From Blastocladiella emersonii ATCC 22665 (lineage: Eukaryota; Blastocladiomycota; Blastocladiomycetes; Blastocladiales; Blastocladiaceae): a stretch of DNA of 64,000 nucleotides. The notes under the pieces are model-generated. The model worked only from the letters and a program-made list of their open reading frames with translations, was not told where the DNA came from and ran no database searches. The stretch lies in the NCBI GenBank assembly GCA_025594325.1, contig JANHCV010000001.1, forward strand, positions 186,001 to 250,000. Direction: 5' to 3'. This document shows, piece after piece, positions 42,306 to 54,500 of this stretch. The translations under genes were made by a program, and so were the position numbers. Numbering within the stretch: position 1 is the stretch's first letter; each line of letters begins with the position of its first letter.

Positions 42306-43667
42306 ATGCGTGAGGTCATCTCGGTCCACATTGGTCAGGCTGGTGTCCAGATCGGTAACGCCTGCTGGGAGCTGTACTGCCTCGAGCACGGCATCCAGCC
42401 CGACGGCACCATGCCTTCGGACAAGACGGTCGGCTACGGCGACGACTCGTTCAACACCTTCTTCTCGGAGACGGGCGCCGGCAAGCACGTGCCCCGCACC
42501 GTGTTCGTCGACCTCGAGCCCTCGGTCGTCGACGAGGTCCGCGCCGGCACCTACCGCCAGCTCTTCCACCCCGAGCAGCTCATCTCGGGCAAGGAGGACG
42601 CCGCCAACAACTACGCCCGTGGCCACTACACGATCGGCAAGGAGATTGTCGACACGGTCCTCGACCGCGTCCGCAAGCTCGCCGACAACTGCACGGGCCT
42701 GCAGGGCTTCCTCATCTTCCACTCGTTCGGCGGTGGAACCGGCTCGGGTCTCGGCTCGCTCCTCCTCGAGCGCCTCTCGGTCGACTACGGCAAGAAGTCC
42801 AAGCTCGAGTTCTCCGTCTACCCGGCCCCGCAGGTGTCGACGGCCGTCGTCGAGCCCTACAACTCGATCCTGACCACGCACACCACGCTCGAGCACGCCG
42901 ACTGCTCGTTCATGGTCGACAACGAGGCCATCTACGACATTGCCCGCCGCAACATGGACATTGAGCGCCCGACCTACACCAACCTCAACCGCCTCATCGC
43001 CCAGGTCGTCTCGTCCATCACGGCCTCGCTCCGCTTCGACGGCTCGCTCAACGTCGACCTCACCGAGTTCCAGACCAACCTGGTGCCCTACCCGCGCATC
43101 CACTTCCCGCTCGTGACCTACGCCCCGATCATCTCGGCCGACAAGGCCATGCACGAGCAGCTCTCGGTCGCCGAGATCACGGCGTCGTGCTTCGAGCCCG
43201 CCAACCAGATGGTCAAGTGCGACCCGCGCCACGGCAAGTACATGGCGTGCTGCCTCCTGTACCGCGGTGACGTCGTGCCCAAGGACGTGAACGCGGCCAT
43301 TGCCTCGATCCGCACCAAGCGCACGATCCAGTTTGTCGACTGGTGCCCCACGGGCTTCAAGGTTGGCATCAACTACCAGCCGCCCACGGTCATCCCCGGC
43401 GCCGACATGGCCCGCGTGTCGCGCGCCGTGTGCATGCTGTCCAACACGACGGCCATCGCCGAGGCCTGGTCCCGCCTCAACCACAAGTTCGACCTCATGT
43501 ACGCCAAGCGCGCCTTCGTCCACTGGTACGTCGGCGAGGGTATGGAGGAGGGCGAGTTCTCCGAGGCCCGCGAGGACCTCGCTGCGCTCGAGAAGGACTA
43601 CGAGGAGGTCGGCGCCGACTCGATCGAGGAGGGCATGGAGCAGGACGGCGCCTACGACGAGTACTAG
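42306..43667 (+). CDS. TUB1: Alpha-tubulin
   Basis: A single exon of 453 aa with near-complete conservation. The N-terminus [20 protein letters not shown], Lys40 in the luminal loop (MPSDK), the GTP-binding GGGTGSG motif near residue 143, and the catalytic Glu near 254 in [13 protein letters not shown] identify the alpha form. It pairs with beta-tubulin to build microtubules, including the flagellar axoneme. The tail [11 protein letters not shown] is acidic and ends in Tyr, so detyrosination is possible, and Lys40 allows acetylation, a mark of axonemal tubulin. Codon use is strongly biased to C-ending codons, as in highly expressed genes. No coding intron is present, unusual among its neighbours and among many fungal alpha-tubulins. 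Confidence 0.97.
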   Translation: MREVISVHIGQAGVQIGNACWELYCLEHGIQPDGTMPSDKTVGYGDDSFNTFFSETGAGKHVPRTVFVDLEPSVVDEVRAGTYRQLFHPEQLISGKEDAANNYARGHYTIGKEIVDTVLDRVRKLADNCTGLQGFLIFHSFGGGTGSGLGSLLLERLSVDYGKKSKLEFSVYPAPQVSTAVVEPYNSILTTHTTLEHADCSFMVDNEAIYDIARRNMDIERPTYTNLNRLIAQVVSSITASLRFDGSLNVDLTEFQTNLVPYPRIHFPLVTYAPIISADKAMHEQLSVAEITASCFEPANQMVKCDPRHGKYMACCLLYRGDVVPKDVNAAIASIRTKRTIQFVDWCPTGFKVGINYQPPTVIPGADMARVSRAVCMLSNTTAIAEAWSRLNHKFDLMYAKRAFVHWYVGEGMEEGEFSEAREDLAALEKDYEEVGADSIEEGMEQDGAYDEY

Positions 43668-43943
43668 GTGCTCTCGCCATGACCAAGCTCAAGACCAAGC
43701 TGTGTGTTTCCTTTCCCGTTGAACGTTGATGTCGATCGTCGTTGCCAAGCCAAGTGTACCACCACCACGACTCGCCGCGCGGCCCCCGCGGTGCGAGCGG
43801 CACGCGTCCTGTGCCTCGCACCCCCCGGGCCCCGCCCTAGACTACTTTCTGTGTGTTTGGCAATGGGATAACTTCAACAATCAATCATAAAAGAGACTTT
43901 CTATTACAAATCGTCACGAATTCCTCGTCCCGCCTACACCGCC

Positions 43944-44762
43944 TTAGTTGTTCTTCTTGGGCGCGAACGGGCTCTCGTGGCCGAGAGCGCGGTACTTGAC
44001 GGCCTGCTTGAACGAGTCCCACAGCTGAGTCCAGCGCTCGTTGCTGGGGACGACGGCCGTCGAGTCCATGTCGACATACTTGCCGTCGAGCGAGCCAAAC
44101 TCGGGGTCGACGCCGTCCTTGGCCTCGGCACACCGCAGCACGGAGCGAGCCACGTCCTGGAAGGTCGTGCACCCGCGGCCGGGCGCGTGCGCAGGCGACA
44201 CGGCCATGGTGTACCCGACCTCGACGGGCGCGGGCGCGATCTGCGGCGGGCACACGACGGTCCACCGCGCGGACGAGGCCTCGAGCAGCTCCTGCGCGTA
44301 CTCGAGGTCGTCGTAGGTCGACTTGAGGATCTCGTGCACGAGCCAGCGGATCAAGAATGGAATCTTGGCAGCGATGGGCTTGTGGCACGAAGACGAGGTG
44401 ACGACGACGAAGCGCGCGGTCGGCGCGAGGTGGCGCAGGACCGCGGCGACGCCGTCCTGGACGACGGTGACGCCCGGCGCGTTGATGCGGGTGCCGAGCG
44501 TCGAGATGACCACGTCGGCGCCCGCCACGACCGAGCGCACGGCGTCGTCCATGGTCACGTCGCCCTGCACGACGGTCAGGTTCGGGTGCGGCGGCGTCAC
44601 GACGCGGCGCGGGTCGCGCACCAGCATCGTCACGCGGTGGCCCGCGTCGAGCGCGTACTGGACCAGAAACACGCCGGTCGCGCCGGTGCCGCCGAGGACG
44701 CCGAGGGTGAGGGGCGTCTGCGCCTGCGTCTGGGTCTGGGTCTGGCCGGGGGTCGAGTTCAT
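43944..44762 (-). CDS. NAD(P)-binding Rossmann protein, NmrA/SDR-like
   Basis: A single exon of 272 aa. The ATG at 44762 is chosen because the frame upstream has no ATG and a TATA box sits 80 bp before it. After a Gln/Thr repeat (QTQTQTQAQT) comes the dinucleotide fold: LGVLGGTGATGVFLVQYALD, with G24, G27 and G30 of the GxxGxxG loop, then VTMLVRDPRR, VVQGDVTMDDAV and GADVVISTLGT. This order is typical of the NAD(P)H-binding atypical SDR group (NmrA, biliverdin-reductase-B-like). No YxxxK catalytic pair is evident, so redox-sensing or reduction of a small substrate are both possible. It converges with alpha-tubulin. Confidence 0.82.
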   Translation of the reverse strand: MNSTPGQTQTQTQAQTPLTLGVLGGTGATGVFLVQYALDAGHRVTMLVRDPRRVVTPPHPNLTVVQGDVTMDDAVRSVVAGADVVISTLGTRINAPGVTVVQDGVAAVLRHLAPTARFVVVTSSSCHKPIAAKIPFLIRWLVHEILKSTYDDLEYAQELLEASSARWTVVCPPQIAPAPVEVGYTMAVSPAHAPGRGCTTFQDVARSVLRCAEAKDGVDPEFGSLDGKYVDMDSTAVVPSNERWTQLWDSFKQAVKYRALGHESPFAPKKNN

Positions 44763-44841
44763 GTTGTTGTTTCGTGGGATACTGTTGGTTGCTTGCTGCA
44801 GGTCAATGGAGTGCAAGATGAGAGCATCAGGGAGCCTTGCC

Positions 44842-44850
44842 GTTTTATAG
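44842..44850 (-). promoter_or_regulatory. TATA box of the NmrA/SDR-like gene
   Basis: Reads CTATAAAAC on the minus strand, 80 bp upstream of the chosen ATG. A clear TATA is uncommon in this GC-rich window and suggests inducible transcription. Confidence 0.6.
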
Positions 44851-44979
44851 CCGAGCGGGAGTGAACGGCGAGGGCGGGGACGCGGCTTCGCGGCGCGGAT
44901 ACGCGCTCCGGCCCGGCCACGCTATCCGCCGCCGCCGGCGCCGCCAGAGGGGCAAGATAACATGTGAAAACGCAGCAGT

Positions 44980-46035
44980 TTATACAGCCGGCAACGCGGC
45001 AGCGGGGAGCGGGTGCACCAGCAGGCGGTGCGCGACGACGAGCACGGGCTTAGACAGCCACATGAACGACGCGAGCGGGGCGCGGCCCGCGTCCGTCGGC
45101 CGATCTGCGGGCCACCCGACGGGCGGCGCCCCGGCGTCGGCCTCCTGCGACTCGGCGAGGGTGCGGACGAGCGGCGCCCACGCCTCGACGGCGGGCGCGA
45201 GGTCGGCGAACCGCTGCATCCCGGGCGCCGAGAGCTCGGCGACACGCGCCGCGTCGAATCCGAGGACGTAGTCGCGGCCGACGACGGCGAGCGCGGCGAG
45301 GTCGGCGTACGCGGGCCACGCGAGCGTGCGCGGAGGACCAGCGGGCGGCGCGGGCTTGATTCTGGGCAGGTCGCGGTGCTCCTCCTCGAACCGGGCCAGC
45401 GCCGCAGTCAGCTCGGCGAGCAGCGTGGTGGGAACGGGCGGCGCGTCATCTGGCAGCGTCTCGAGGGCGCCGCGCAGCGCGTGCATCCACCCGCGTGTTG
45501 CCTGGGTGTCGGCGCGCGCGGACCCCGTGGCGGCGGCGACCTGGCGGAGCTGCGCTGCGACCCACACGCGCCACGACGCGAGCGCGTGGCCGGGCACCGT
45601 TGCGGTGGCGGCGAGGGCGAGGAGCGGCTCGGCGGGGCGGTCGAGCACGGGGCGCAGTTTCGCGAGCGACTGGGCGAGCCCGCTGGCCGACCACGTGTAC
45701 GTCTCGAGGGCGGCGAGGGCGCGCGCCTGGTCGGCGACGGTGCCGGGGATATCGCGCCACGACCGCGCCGTCGGCGCCGGGGTCGCCGAGGGCGGGGCGA
45801 GCAGGTCGCGCGTCTCGGCGGCGGCGTCGGCCCACATGCCCACGTCCTCGTGCGCGCGGCGGACCTGCGCGAGCGCGGATGACGAGGACGGCGGCGTCTT
45901 CTCGAGCCGCTCGAGGCGCGCGCGCGCGAGGGCGGCGCGGTGCTTGGCCGACAGGTGCCGGTGCACGAGCGGCGACAGCGGGATGGCGAGGCCGTGTTGC
46001 GCCGTGTTGCGGGTGCTGCTGCTGAGCGGATCCAT
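44980..46035 (-). CDS. Uncharacterised Ala-rich helical protein
   Basis: A single exon of 351 aa from the ATG at 46035 (MDPLSSSTRNTAQHGLAIPL); the frame is open upstream but reads as promoter. It is Ala/Arg/Leu-rich and predicted mostly helical (HRHLSAKHRAALARARLERL, LAQSLAKLRPVLDRPAEPLL, LLAELTAALARFEEEHRDLP). A moderately hydrophobic C-terminus (FMWLSKPVLVVAHRLLVHPL) may associate with membrane. No domain is recognised. It is divergent from the P450 gene (250-bp gap) and just upstream of the reductase gene. Confidence 0.6.
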   Translation of the reverse strand: MDPLSSSTRNTAQHGLAIPLSPLVHRHLSAKHRAALARARLERLEKTPPSSSSALAQVRRAHEDVGMWADAAAETRDLLAPPSATPAPTARSWRDIPGTVADQARALAALETYTWSASGLAQSLAKLRPVLDRPAEPLLALAATATVPGHALASWRVWVAAQLRQVAAATGSARADTQATRGWMHALRGALETLPDDAPPVPTTLLAELTAALARFEEEHRDLPRIKPAPPAGPPRTLAWPAYADLAALAVVGRDYVLGFDAARVAELSAPGMQRFADLAPAVEAWAPLVRTLAESQEADAGAPPVGWPADRPTDAGRAPLASFMWLSKPVLVVAHRLLVHPLPAAALPAV

Positions 46036-46223
46036 GGTTGGGTTGGGATGCGTGGCGATCGAAGGGAGGGCAGGGCGGCGAGCAAAGCGGGCGGCCAAAC
46101 GCGAAGCGAAGTGCGGCCGACTGCGCACCTCCGCCGGCCTGCCGGAGCACCGCCGCGCGCCTTCTCGGCTGCAGAGACGTGCCAACGCTTGACATGGGCC
46201 GCGCGTGGCCTTGCGACGACGAG

Positions 46224-46230
46224 TATAAGA
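46224..46230 (+). promoter_or_regulatory. TATA box of the P450 gene
   Basis: TATAAGA, 56-62 bp before the P450 start codon in the divergent promoter. Confidence 0.55.
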
Positions 46231-46285
46231 TGCAGCGAGCCCCCACCGCTCCGATCATGGACCAGACAACAAACGCATCAACGCC

Positions 46286-48066
46286 ATGACCGTCATCAGC
46301 ACCGCCCTACTCTCCGACCTCGCCGAGTGGGTGTCGGACCTCCCGCTAGCCGACGCCTACCACGGCCTCGCCGCCAAGGCCGCCGACCTGATCCCCGCGA
46401 CCATGGCCTCGCCGCACCTCTCGCCGACCGCTACCGTCGCGACTGCCGCCGGCGCCGTCACCGTGGCCGCGGCTACCACGCTTTACCTGCAGCACCTCCG
46501 CGTCCCGTCCGCGATGCGCCACCTGCCCGTGGTCCGCCCGCTCGACCTCGTCCGCCTCCTCGCCAGCGGCAAGTCGCTCCTCGACGTGTGCCGCGCCGAG
46601 ATCGAGCTCGCGCGCGCTGACGCCGTTCGGCGCGGCATCGACCTCGGCGCCGCCGGTATGCCCAAGGTGTGGGCCAGCTGGCTGTTCGGCACCTGGACCG
46701 TGATCGTCGCCAACCCCGCCGATATGAAGCTGATCCTCACCCAGCACGACGCACTCGACAAGGCATACTTCTCAGTCAACGAAGAGCTTGTCGGGTACGA
46801 GAACATCGTGCTCAGTCGTGTACGTTGTCTCTTGCTCGAGCCGCGTACCCGCGACCTGCACTAACGGTCCCGCTTCATCGTACTCAGAAGCACGAGTGGA
46901 AGCGCTTCCGCAAGATCATGAACCCGGCGTTCCGCATGGGCTGGTCGACCTCGCTCTTCGGCGACCTGGTCCGCGTCATGCTCGCCGACTTTGACAACCA
47001 CGCCGCGTCGGGCGCCCCCGTCGACGTGGCCTGCTACATGCAGCGTATGACGCTCGACGCGCTTTCGGTCGGCGCCTTCGGCACCTCGCTCGACTCGCTC
47101 GCGCACCCGGACGGCGACCTCGTCGTCACCTACAACCGAATCATGGAGGTGATCGCCGACCCCATCTACATGACGGTCCCGGGGCTCAAGCTCGTGAGCC
47201 CAACGTACCGCGCCTTCCGCGGCGACATTGTCAAATTCAACCAGCACATCTTCGATCTCATCGACGCCAAGACGCGCCGCGCCGCCGACGAGGGCTTTGC
47301 GTCGCAGGACTCGGACGTGGACCGCCGCGACCTCCTTCAGCGCATGATCGACGCCTCAGCCACGGGCACCGACGACGCGCTGACCCGCGACGAGCTGCGC
47401 ATCAACACCATCGTCTTCTTCATCGCCGGCCACGACACGACCAGCGCCGCCCTGACCTTTGCGCTATACCTCCTCGGCACCCACCCGGCGGTCCAGGCCA
47501 AGGCGCGCACCGAGGTCCTCGCCGTCCTCGGCTCCAGCACCTCGGGCGCGTGCGCCGCGGCCGACGCGGCGTACCCGGACAACGACCAGGTCGCGCAGCT
47601 GCCGTACCTGACGGCGGTCATCAAGGAGACGCTGCGCGTTTACCCGAGCGTGCCGCTGATCCCGCCGCGCGAGACGATGCGCGACGTGGTCCTCAGCGAC
47701 GGCACCGTGCTCCCGCGCGGCACCCGCGTCGCGGGCCACCTGTGCACGGTCCACGCCGACGCCGGCATCTGGGGCGACGACTCGGCCGAGTTCAAGCCCG
47801 AGCGGTTCCTCGTCGGCGGCGACGAGGGGAAGGTTCCGTCCACGCACCCCGGCGCGCACGACTTCGCGTGGGCGCCGTTCGGCGGCGGCCAGCGCGTGTG
47901 TCTCGGCCAAGGGTTTTCGATTATGGAACAGCGCGTCGTGCTCGCGTCGATGCTCGCGCGGTACGAGTGGACCGTGGCGGGCGAGGCGGGGGCGAAGCCG
48001 GATATCAAGCCGGGCGTGCTCCTGCAGCCGCGCGGGATCAAGATCGTGCTCAAGCGGCGGATGTAA
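46286..48066 (+). CDS. Cytochrome P450 monooxygenase
   Basis: Two exons, 46286-46819 and 46888-48066, encode 570 aa. The 68-nt intron (GTACGT, CACTAACGG branch, ACTCAG) is phase 0 and joins VLSR to the helix-C motif KHEWKRFRKIMNPAF. An N-terminal hydrophobic segment (about residues 50-75) is the ER anchor. The I helix carries AGHDTTS, the K helix KETLR (ExxR), then PERF, and the haem loop FGGGQRVCLG with ligand Cys516. These are all features of microsomal class II P450s of the CYP4-like/fatty-acid hydroxylase shape. The exact substrate cannot be told; lipid or xenobiotic hydroxylation is most common. It needs NADPH-P450 reductase, not in this window. Confidence 0.93.
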
Positions 48067-48533
48067 GGTGATGTTATGCTTTGGCTGATGTTGGTCGAGA
48101 CATGAGTGTATTCCGCGACCAAGTGGCGCTTGTTGATCTACTACCTCATGACCCCCGACCACGACCATGAAGACGATGAAGCTATGAAGACCATGCAAAC
48201 ACCCATCTCATGCAAGCGAACACACGGCTGCTGAACCGACCCCGACCAAACGCCCGCACATTGCTACTTTGGCCGCGGCGAAGACCGCTGCGCCGCTCAG
48301 GAGAGGGACGTCGGCCCGATCCCGCTTAGCTGTCTCTTTGCTCTCCATTCCATGCCGACAAGAATGAGGTAGATCGCAATCGCGCATGGAAGGCGCGACG
48401 AACGCTCGCGCAGCAAAGCTGCCGGCCATCTCGTCCCGCAGCCCATGTTCACTCATGCTTGAATCATCCCCGATTCAATCAAAAATGCGAGCTCTATTAT
48501 TTGTGTTGAATCGTAAGTAGTCGTAGCTGTCGT
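48067..48533. other. Convergent intergenic region
   Basis: 467 bp between the 3' ends of the P450 and TmcB-like genes. I see no coding frame or RNA gene; it is more AT-rich than its flanks and should hold both 3' UTRs. Confidence 0.5.
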
Positions 48534-51500
48534 TCACGGTCGTGTCGCGCCGACACCCTGGCCATCGCCGCCTTCTTGCGCGCTCTGCGTCTGCGCCGCG
48601 GGGTCCTCGCCCATGCCGATGGCACCGATCTGGCGGCGGATGTCCTGGCACAGGCGGCGTAGGTACGTCTTGAGCGGCGGCTGCTTGGAGATGACGCTTG
48701 GCGGTACCATGAGGAGCAGCAGGCAGTTCTGCTTGATGTCCTCGCGCATGCTCCGCTGCATGCGGTACAGGAAGAAGAAGACGACCACGATCTGGAACAT
48801 GAGCGCGATGTGCAGCTTCTGGTTGATGCCCAGGTAGAAGGCGTACACGTCCCTAGATGCACGAAGGCGGCCGTTAGCAAATGAGCTCGAGGGGAGGTGT
48901 ACGACACCCGCAGACGTACGCAAAGTAGGACAGTTGCAGCTGGAGCAACTGGTAGAAGCCGAGCAGCATCTGGTGCGGCGCGTCGTTGACAAAGTGCGCG
49001 AGCGCCTGGCGGACCTGGTCGTTGGCCGCCGCGTCGGCTGGCGAGAGCGACACGCGCGCGAGGGTGCTGCCCGCCTGGAACGCGTCCTGCAGGACGAACG
49101 CGAGCCCCGTCGAGCTCGTGAGGTTGACGAGCGACGCGAGCTGCGGCGCCGGAGTCGGCGTCGCGTACGGCAGCCGCATCAGGTCAACGAACGGCGACGG
49201 CGACGCGTACATGGCGATGGCGCGGTCAATGGCGTTGAGCTGGGACTTGGCGGTCGTGATGACCGTTTCGAACGCGGGCGCGCGGGACGCGGCCCAGTTG
49301 GCGCCCGGTCGTACCACCTCGAGCGCGATCCCGTTGATCGGGTACAGCGACGTGTACATGTCGAGCGACGTCGTGAACCCGTCCATGATGACGCCGAGCT
49401 CGGGCGCGCCCTTGAGCGCGTTGATCAGCAGCACCGAGAACGACGGGATCACGACGGTCATGTACATGAGCGTGAACACGGCGTACGCGAGGTAGTCGGT
49501 CGGCTTGATCATCATCTGCTCCTTGGCCGCCTTGGCCGCCTTGCGCCGACGCGCCGCGGCCATGAGCGCGGCGGCCGCGTTCGGGTCGCTGGACGGGGCG
49601 AGCACCGCGCCACCGTCGCCGGGCGCTTGCCGCACAAACGACGCGCGGCGGACGAGACGCATCGGCAGCGACTCGGGTTCTGGCACTGGCGGGGGCGCTG
49701 GGACCCCGGACTTGCCGTCCTCGTCGCTCTCGTCGAAGTCCTCGGACTCCTCGTCCATCTCGTATACTTGGTAGGCCTACGGGGTGCCGCGCGTTAGTGC
49801 TGAGGGAAACGACCGTGCGACCGTGGCCACGTACCAGGTACTGGATGACATTGCGCGGGATCTGCGAGATGAGCTGCATCGCCTTGCCGCGCTCGTGGTT
49901 GAGGGCGCGGAGCTTGGGCCAGATCACGAGGAGGTACAGAAACTTTTGCGAAACCAGGTGTCAGTCACAAGAATCGCGCCGGGCGAGGACGTTGGGCGTA
50001 CCACAGCGAACAGGATGGCCGAGATCAGGATCCCGAGCACCCGCGTCTCGTACTTGTACCACGTGGCGCGCACGATGGTCGCAATCTGGGTCGAGAACAT
50101 GGTCGTCGACGTTAGGAACACGTCCTTGTTGGACGTGACGAACCGCCAGCTGCGGTCGGCCGTTGGGTCGCCCGCGACCTGCGCCACGTTGTTGACGGCC
50201 GAGATGAACTGCGACATGGCCTGGAAGTAGTCGGGCATGACGACCGTCGACGCGACGCTCGGGTCCGTGTCAATGTACTGCACGAGGCTCAGGTTCGACG
50301 GCACCGCGAAGCCCTTGTTGAGGATGTTGGACGAGATCGGGATCATCTGCGATGTGGACGCGGCGAGCTGCGCCGACAGCGTCCTGACCGAGGCCGTCAG
50401 GTTGGTCCGCGTGCACGCCGTCAGGAGGTCGGGCGTGGAGCGGCAGATGGGCAGCAGCTCGATGGCCGTGATGGTGTCGCCCATGAGCGCGAGCTGGTTG
50501 AAGCACGGCGTGACGAGCGCGATCTGGCTGCCAATGTTGAGGTACGCGAGCGCGACGAGGATGCACACGGTGCCGCCGAGGAGTAGGAACAGCGCGACCC
50601 ACAGCCGCCGCTGCAGCATGCCGTGCAGCGGGTTGGTCTTCGAGTTCTTCCACACGAGGATCAGCTTCGAGTCGCGCGTGAACCGGTTGCTGTTGGCCTC
50701 CGAGTCGCTGTTAAGCGAACCGTCCGAGTTGCCCGACTGCATGATCGAGTAGCTCCGGTTGAAGCTCGCCGGTCCGCGGTCGTCGCGCGACCCGCTGCCG
50801 TTGCCCATGGCCAGCAGCCCGCTCATCCCGGCCGCGTTGGCGCCCGCCGCGCCCGACACGGGCATCGTGCTGCCAAAGTTGTAGGTCGTCGAGGACATGG
50901 CCGCCTTGAGCTGCGGGATCGAGATGTGCGAACTGCGAGCGGATCCCGAAAACGCCGACTGTGCCGACTGCGACCGCCGCCGCGGGTCCATGATCCGAAG
51001 CGACGGCGAGAGCGACCGGACGGCGCCAATATTGGGCGAGTCGGGCGGCGAGCCGAACGGGTGTGCGGGCGGCGGCGAGCTGACCAGCGGCTCGTCGACC
51101 GCCGTGGTTGCGCTCATCGGCTCGGGGCTCGACGGTGGTGGCGGTGCGCTGACCATCATCGCCGCCGAGGGTACGCGGAACGAGATGGGCGCGGGGATTG
51201 ATGCCGACGACGTGTCGGCGGTAGTGGTGATCTTGATCTCGTACGGGCTGCTGGGGTCGAGCCCATACTCGTCAGTCCCGGGCTGCAGCCGAGTCTCGCT
51301 GCGCACGTTGGACAGCGCGAGCTGCATGGACCCCAGCACGTTGCGGTTGATGGTGCCGCCCCCGGTACCCGTCGTTGGGTGCAGCCCCGATAGTGTGCTG
51401 CCGAGATGTCCATTGTCGCGCAGGTTGCGCAGCACGTCGGCGTGGACCTTGTGCGTGACGCGCGCGTGCGTGATGCGCGCCATGAGGATCGGCCCGTCGT

Positions 51501-54500
51501 CGCTCGTGCGGCGGAGGTACTCGACGACCACGTCAAAGTGCGACCCGTCGCGGTGGACGCCGTTGACGGTCTGCCGCGGGAGATCCGCGGACGTGGCCGT
51601 GGTAGTCGTGCTCGCCGTCACGTCGCCGTCTTCCTCGACCACGTCAAAGTCGGGGAGCAGCTTGCGGATCGACTGGTTCTGCAGCTCCTCGACCGGGAAC
51701 CCGAACAGGAACGCTACGCCGTCGTTGACGCTGACCATGCTGCCCGACTCGGAGATGAACACGAGGCCCTCCTTGGCCATGAGGTCGTCGACGTAGAGCA
51801 CGATCGAGTCGTTGACCTCGGCGCCCGACACGGCCACGGGCGTCAGCGTCTTGTCCTGCCGGTGCATGAGGCCGTAGAACCACTGCTCGGGGTCGGAGAT
51901 GACGCGCTCGATGAGCTCCTTGATGTCGGCGTGCGCTTGGTGGGCCTCGGGCACGGGCGGGAAGACAGCCGCAATGGACCGGCCCGTGAGCTGGGCGGAG
52001 GTCGCGCCAACGAGGTTCGCGGCCGCGTCGCCCCACTCGGCCACGATGCCGGACGCGTTGACCTGGATCCGTTTCTACGCGCGAGTTCATGACGCGTCAG
52101 ACTTTTGGGTCGAAGGGGAAAGGCAAGCCCAACACGTACTCCCTCGAGGGCATCGACCGCGGCCTGTTCCGTGCTCTCGATGCGGACGATGGTGCCCTGG
52201 AACAGCATGTCGGCGCTCGACACGCCGCCATCGAGCTTTTTGACCTTGAGGTTGATGGTGAAGAGCGACCCGTCGCGGTGCAACGCGGGGAGCAGGCGGC
52301 CCTCGGTCGCGCGCTGGATGTTGGGGATTTTGGTCTTCTTGTACCGGTCGAGGAAGCTGTCGTGGAAGGACCGGTACGGCTCTACACGGAACTCGAGAGT
52401 CAGCACTCGAATGCGGTTGCGGCAAGGCAGGTCGAGCAGTGACGGACCGGGCATGATCGTCTTAATGTTCTGCCCGACAATCGACATGCGGTCGTAACCG
52501 AAGAGGCTCAGGAACGCGTCGTTGCAGTTTTTGATGATCCCCTGCGGATCCATGTACACCTCGGCGACGAGCGTACGCATGTCCACGATGGTCCCGCGGA
52601 AGAAGATGTCGCCGTTGATCTACTCGTCGGCTCGGTATCAGTGCACGGACGGCGACCCCAATCTGCAACCGCGGCAACGTACCACTTCCTCGACGACCTG
52701 GAGCGAGATCGGGAACGACTTGCCGTCCTTGTGCTTTCCGACGACTGCGCGGCCCGTGGTCCCGATGACGCGCGAGACGCCTGAGCTGAGGTACCGCTGG
52801 AGGAACGCGTCGTGCTGCGCGGCGAACGACGCGGTCATGAGCAGCGTGATGTTGTTCCCGACCATCTCGACCGGCTTGTAGCCGAACATGGTCGAGGCCT
52901 GGCGGTTGACGAGCTGGATGATGCCGTCGCGGTTGATGAGGACCAGCGCCATCTTCTCGTCCTCGCGCACGGGCGTGACGAGACCGGCGAAGAGGCGCTG
53001 TTTGCCCTTGAGCTCGATGATCTACGAACCGGGCATGGTGGTCAGTTGGGAGTCGGTCCGTCGAAAGCGCTGGTTTACGAACCTGCAGCTCCATCGGAAA
53101 CGACCAACCCTTGGCGTGCAGCCCAAAGGCGGTCTGGCGCATCCCGATGACGCGCTTGACGCCCGTGGCCTTGTACCGCGTAATGTACTCGTCGTGGTAC
53201 GCGCGCCATGGCCACGGCATCAGCGAGTTGATTTTCCTATTGGCGGGTCGACTGATCAGTCATTCCGCTCATGGTCATGCGAAAGAGCAGGGCGTACCGC
53301 TGGATCACGTCGTGCTTGGACTCATAGCCAAAGATCTTGAGCACGCTGCCGTTGATCTCGCACACGACGCCGTTATCGTCGATCGTGATGACCGCGTTGC
53401 GGTTGAACTACGAGTCGAGGTCAGTCAGTCATGCATCGCTGGTGCTAAAGTCGACGGGTGTGAGCGTACCGTGGTCATGTTGGCGGCCCCGACGAGCGCC
53501 GAGGCGTCCTGCTCGACGCCCGCGCCGCTCTTGAGCAGGTCCTCCTCGCGCGCCTTGGCCGCGTCGGCCTGCGCATTGTACGTGGCGGCGAGGTCCTGGT
53601 CGTTGAGCACGAGCTTGGCAAAGTTGGCATACGAGCGCAGGATGTGCGTCGCTTTCGGATACTACGGGACGGAGCAGCGGGCATCAGCGAGGGCCAACCG
53701 TGCTGCCGCATCGAGAGCGCGTACCCGGCTGAGCAGCTGTTTGTAAAAGTCGTCAGCGCGCTTGGTGTTGGTGATGATGGTGCGGACCGCCGACTCGAAC
53801 GACTGGAACCGGATCTTCTTGGACAAGAAGAGAATCCAGAATTGCTGGATCGAGTCGACGCACTTGGCGTGGTACCGGCGCGCCTCGGTCACGTTGCGCT
53901 GGAACTCGACGTACTGCAGCAGGTCGAGCTTGGCGGTGCCCGAGACCACGTTGGCCGTGGCGACCTTCTGCTCGGCGTCGATGAACCGGCAGAAGAGCAG
54001 GAACCGGACGCCGAACGACGGCTCGAGGTTCTTGACCGTCTCGTAGGTCGTGGCCTCGACGGGCGCCGCCATGGCGTTGCACTCGCGCGCCGCGTCGACA
54101 AAGTTGCAGTACAGCAGGTTGATGGTCGGGTTGTTGCTGTTGGCGTCGAGCGCGGCGCGGAGCCACGCCTCGGCCGCGTCCCACGCCATGGACCGGATCA
54201 GCAGCCGCGAGATGATCTCGACCGTGGCCGTGGACCGCAGCGCCCGTGCAATCGCCGGGTTGCGCGCGAGTCGGACGTGGACCTCGGTGTGCGACGGCAG
54301 GTCGTAGTGCACCGTAGCCCGGCGCACGACGGGGCACGCGCTGCCCGACGACACGCCGCCGGCGCCGTGGCCGCCCATGTCGCCGCCGTTCATGTGGGCG
54401 AGCGCGAGGGCCGCGGGACTGTGGCCGGGTCCGGCGTCGCGCGCCGCGGCGGCGACCTCGAGCATGACGAGCTGGCGGAACCGGTGGATGGTCTCGTAGC

